NCBI RefSeq assembly: GCF_014651635.1
Contig: NZ_BMXG01000002.1
Coordinates: forward strand, 1 to 64,000
Length of the DNA stretch: 64,000 nt
Origin: Cerasicoccus arenae
GTDB lineage: Bacteria; Verrucomicrobiota; Verrucomicrobiia; Opitutales; Cerasicoccaceae
Reading direction: 5' to 3'
Part shown: in pieces, positions 61,857 through 64,000 of the stretch
Layout of the letters: every line of letters starts with the position of its first letter
Position numbering within the stretch: position 1 is the first letter of the stretch
Translations under genes and position numbers: made by a program
Notes under the pieces: generated by a model
The model's input: the letters and a program-made list of their open reading frames with translations, nothing else
Databases searched by the model: none
Told to the model about the DNA's origin: nothing

Positions 61857-62953
61857 CTTTCGCGCTTATCCTGTGCTGCTGCGGCAGCTTGATATTGCTC
61901 AAGTTGCTCTTGGATGGCTTGACGGATGCCGTTGCTCATACGGCGCGCGGAGTCGCTAGCTGGTGTGGCAAAATAGCTGGGCGGCAACAGCTGGACGGCT
62001 ACACGCCGGGCCAGCCGAAGGATGATATAGGCTTTAGCTTTGCAACGCAAAGCGATTCGAAAATACGTCCGAATGATTAATCGCCGAGCAAGGCTTAGAT
62101 TGTAGTTGGCCTGCATCGATTGAAGCGTATCAGCGATTGCCATATCTGCATGGTTCATGTTGAACAAGAGAAATTCTGCTTCGATGAAATACTGACCTTC
62201 CCACAGCAATTGAAGCACTGGGGAAGCATTGCTTTTTCGCAATGAATCCGCTCCCTCGTTCAATCGAATGGCGCGCGAAGCGACCAGTTTTTCGATGGCA
62301 CTGTTGGTGATGCGAGCTTGTTCGCTGCGGCGGATGAATACATCGGGCAATGACTGGTCAAATTTTCTGTAAGTCAGCCCAGCCAGTATTGCACGTGTAT
62401 GCACATCGGAATCGTCGCCATAGAAAACTCGTTCATTGAACCCCCCAATCTTTAGAAAGGATTTTCGGCACCAGAGAGGAGAGGATGTTTGCCAGACGGA
62501 ATCAGCTGTGAGAAAGCGATTGAGATCGGGCGCGTCGTTACTCAGTTGATTCCAAAGGCAATCCAAGTCGCCGATTTTTTCGTGAAATAGGGCGACAGGA
62601 AATACTAAGAAATCCGCTGCGTTCTCTTTAATTTTAGCGGTTCGATTTTCCAGGCACCATGGTGCCATGAGATCATCTGAATCGAGGAAGAGCAACCACT
62701 CCCCATGCGCATGTTGGGCACCGATATTACGGCAGGTCGATGGCCCCTTTAGGCCTTCGTTGCGTTGCAAAATATGTATCCGGTCGGCTTCGGCCAATTG
62801 GGATACTGTCGCCCAAGTTTCATCGCTCGAGCCATCATCGACGATCCATGCCTCCCAATTTGAGTAGGACTGAGAACGTATCGTCTGCAGCGTTTGTTGC
62901 AGCAACTCAACCCGCTCAAAGTGGGGGATGATGATGGAGATGCGCGGCTTCAA
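61853..62953 (-). CDS. Glycosyltransferase family 2 protein
   Basis: The 366-residue protein starts at a TTG at 62953 that overlaps the upstream stop (TTGA). Family 2 motifs: ISIIIPHFERVELLQQTLQT, AWIVDDGSSDETW, STCRNIGAQHAHGEWLLFLD ending in the acidic SDDLM site, and FYGDDSDVHTRAILAG. The last 120 residues are helical. It is part of the same operon of transferase genes. Confidence 0.92.
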   Translation of the reverse strand: MKPRISIIIPHFERVELLQQTLQTIRSQSYSNWEAWIVDDGSSDETWATVSQLAEADRIHILQRNEGLKGPSTCRNIGAQHAHGEWLLFLDSDDLMAPWCLENRTAKIKENAADFLVFPVALFHEKIGDLDCLWNQLSNDAPDLNRFLTADSVWQTSSPLWCRKSFLKIGGFNERVFYGDDSDVHTRAILAGLTYRKFDQSLPDVFIRRSEQARITNSAIEKLVASRAIRLNEGADSLRKSNASPVLQLLWEGQYFIEAEFLLFNMNHADMAIADTLQSMQANYNLSLARRLIIRTYFRIALRCKAKAYIILRLARRVAVQLLPPSYFATPASDSARRMSNGIRQAIQEQLEQYQAAAAAQDKRER

Positions 62954-64000
62954 ATTTGTTGATAAAGCGATGCGTATTGTTGGGCAGCTACTGCGCTAGC
63001 GTAGCGAATTCTGGCTCGGTGCGAGATGGCTTCGCGATCAAATTTTTGTGACATGGCTTGATGCAACGCGTTGACCAAGGCATTGGCGTCGATTTCGGAA
63101 ACGAGAATTCCGTCTTCGTCATTGTTGATCATTTCAGGAATGCCACCTACTGCAAAACTGATGACCGGCAAACCACAGCAAAGCGCTTCGCTGATAACAT
63201 TGGGCAAGTTATCTTGTCGGCTGGGCAGCACGAAAAGATCGGCTGCGTTGTAGAGGATTGCCATCAGTCGTTCATCTTGTATTGAACCCAAACGGTGGAC
63301 CTTGCCTAGGCCATCAGGGAGTGCGCCTTTTCCGGCCACTGCGATGGACCAATCTTCTGGCAAAGGCTTGCTGGTGAGCGCCGTGTGCAGCAGGTCGCCA
63401 CCTTTTCGGTAGTCGTCGATGTTTTCCGCCACAAAAGCTAAGATTTTCCCTTCAGTTGGTAATCCAAGTGCCTCGCGGGCGAAGGTCTGTTGGAGTGGGC
63501 GAAAGACATCTGTGTTTAACCCGTTGGCGATGACTTTATGCTGCGTCGGCTGGAGCCCAGTCGAAGCGGCTGCTTCAGTATTCAACCATTCCGAAGGAGA
63601 CACGCAGGTCAAATTCGATGGCGTGCGCAGCAAATTGCGCTGCTGGGTGATGACCGATTCGTTTTGCTTTTGAAGCGACTGCGGAGCACGTTCCAGATCG
63701 ATACTGTAATGAAAGCCGCCGAGAAAGGTATGCATGTCGTGGAACGTCCAGACGATCGGGCAGGGGGCGTTTTTAAAAAACGTTGGCCAGTCTAAAATGC
63801 CAGACGTCCAATGAAGATTTATGATGTCTGCCTGTGCAATAAAGGGCACGCTGAGAAGGTCGTAATCGGCTTCAATGGACGAGTAAAAAACGTCCGTATT
63901 CTGGCGGCGCATGAACTGCTGGTGGCTTGCATCTTTAGTTGCAGCAATATTGAATTTAAACAACGCACGTTCGTGAAAACGAAGGTAACGTTTGGGCAGT
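62950..64000 (-). CDS. Glycosyltransferase family 4 protein, N-terminus cut by window edge
   Basis: The frame stays open to the last base, with in-frame residues LPKRYLRFHERALFKFNIAA, so the true start lies outside the window. Core segments: INLHWTSGILDW, WTFHDMHTFLGGFHY, VIANGLNTDVFRPL, LAFVAENIDDYRKGGDLL and VLPSRQDNLPNVISEALCCG. The last includes the conserved donor-binding ENLPxxxxE-like region in variant form. It is a cytoplasmic GT-B retaining transferase of the polysaccharide locus. At least 350 codons are visible. Confidence 0.9.
   Translation of the reverse strand, partial: LPKRYLRFHERALFKFNIAATKDASHQQFMRRQNTDVFYSSIEADYDLLSVPFIAQADIINLHWTSGILDWPTFFKNAPCPIVWTFHDMHTFLGGFHYSIDLERAPQSLQKQNESVITQQRNLLRTPSNLTCVSPSEWLNTEAAASTGLQPTQHKVIANGLNTDVFRPLQQTFAREALGLPTEGKILAFVAENIDDYRKGGDLLHTALTSKPLPEDWSIAVAGKGALPDGLGKVHRLGSIQDERLMAILYNAADLFVLPSRQDNLPNVISEALCCGLPVISFAVGGIPEMINNDEDGILVSEIDANALVNALHQAMSQKFDREAISHRARIRYASAVAAQQYASLYQQI

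Overview
The window looks like chromosomal DNA from a member of the Verrucomicrobiota, most likely an Opitutales/Puniceicoccales-type marine or aquatic heterotroph. The basis is the gene mix (Gfo/Idh/MocA oxidoreductase, sugar isomerase, FAD_oxidored protein, GH5-like and heparinase-like secreted enzymes, PEP-CTERM proteins with an exosortase) rather than any marker gene, so the placement is an inference. Most genes lie on the minus strand and few have a clear Shine-Dalgarno sequence.

Left part (1-31.7 kb), mixed housekeeping and accessory genes: a secreted coiled-coil protein cut by the window edge; a Gfo/Idh/MocA oxidoreductase; an AT-rich plus-strand unit of two lipoproteins and a 57-residue protein; recD2; dxs and xseB; malQ; a tRNA-Val; an M42-type peptidase; a secreted GH5-like hydrolase with a FAD oxidoreductase; a ribokinase; a sigma-70 factor; an ExoD-family protein; a His/Cys-rich copper ATPase; a tRNA-Ser; a frameshifted GIY-YIG gene carrying a REP-like palindrome; a split pqiA with pqiB; a sugar isomerase; a TPR lipoprotein; a class III cyclase; the ribosomal protein genes for L28, L36 and L31 (all forms without zinc ligands); and a response regulator with a degenerate kinase-like tail.

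Right part (31.7-64 kb), one nearly continuous minus-strand cell-surface polysaccharide and protein-sorting locus. In the direction of transcription (right to left) it starts with eight glycosyltransferase or glycosyltransferase-like genes and a Wzy-like polymerase. Next come another glycosyltransferase, a WcaF-like acetyltransferase, a NAGPA-type phosphodiester glycosidase and a secreted TIM-barrel-like protein, then an outer-membrane beta-barrel, a FecR-domain protein and an O-antigen ligase-like protein. The exosortase core follows: TPR-B1, PEP-CTERM1, TPR-A1, TPR-B2, exosortase-EpsI fusion, TPR-A2, PEP-CTERM2. The locus ends with a large heparinase/alginate-lyase-like enzyme. The order B-PEP-A / B-Xrt-A-PEP, with A1/A2 and B1/B2 clear paralogs, points to an old block duplication and is the most interesting feature here. 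Both PEP-CTERM genes and the FecR gene are followed by strong hairpin terminators inside the operon, two of them directly against the next start codon.

A second window-wide feature is a set of nine homopolymer G tracts of 8-13 bases on the plus strand (C on the coding strand of minus genes). They lie inside or next to surface-related genes such as a glycosyltransferase, pqiA and a lipoprotein leader, and are candidates for slipped-strand variation.
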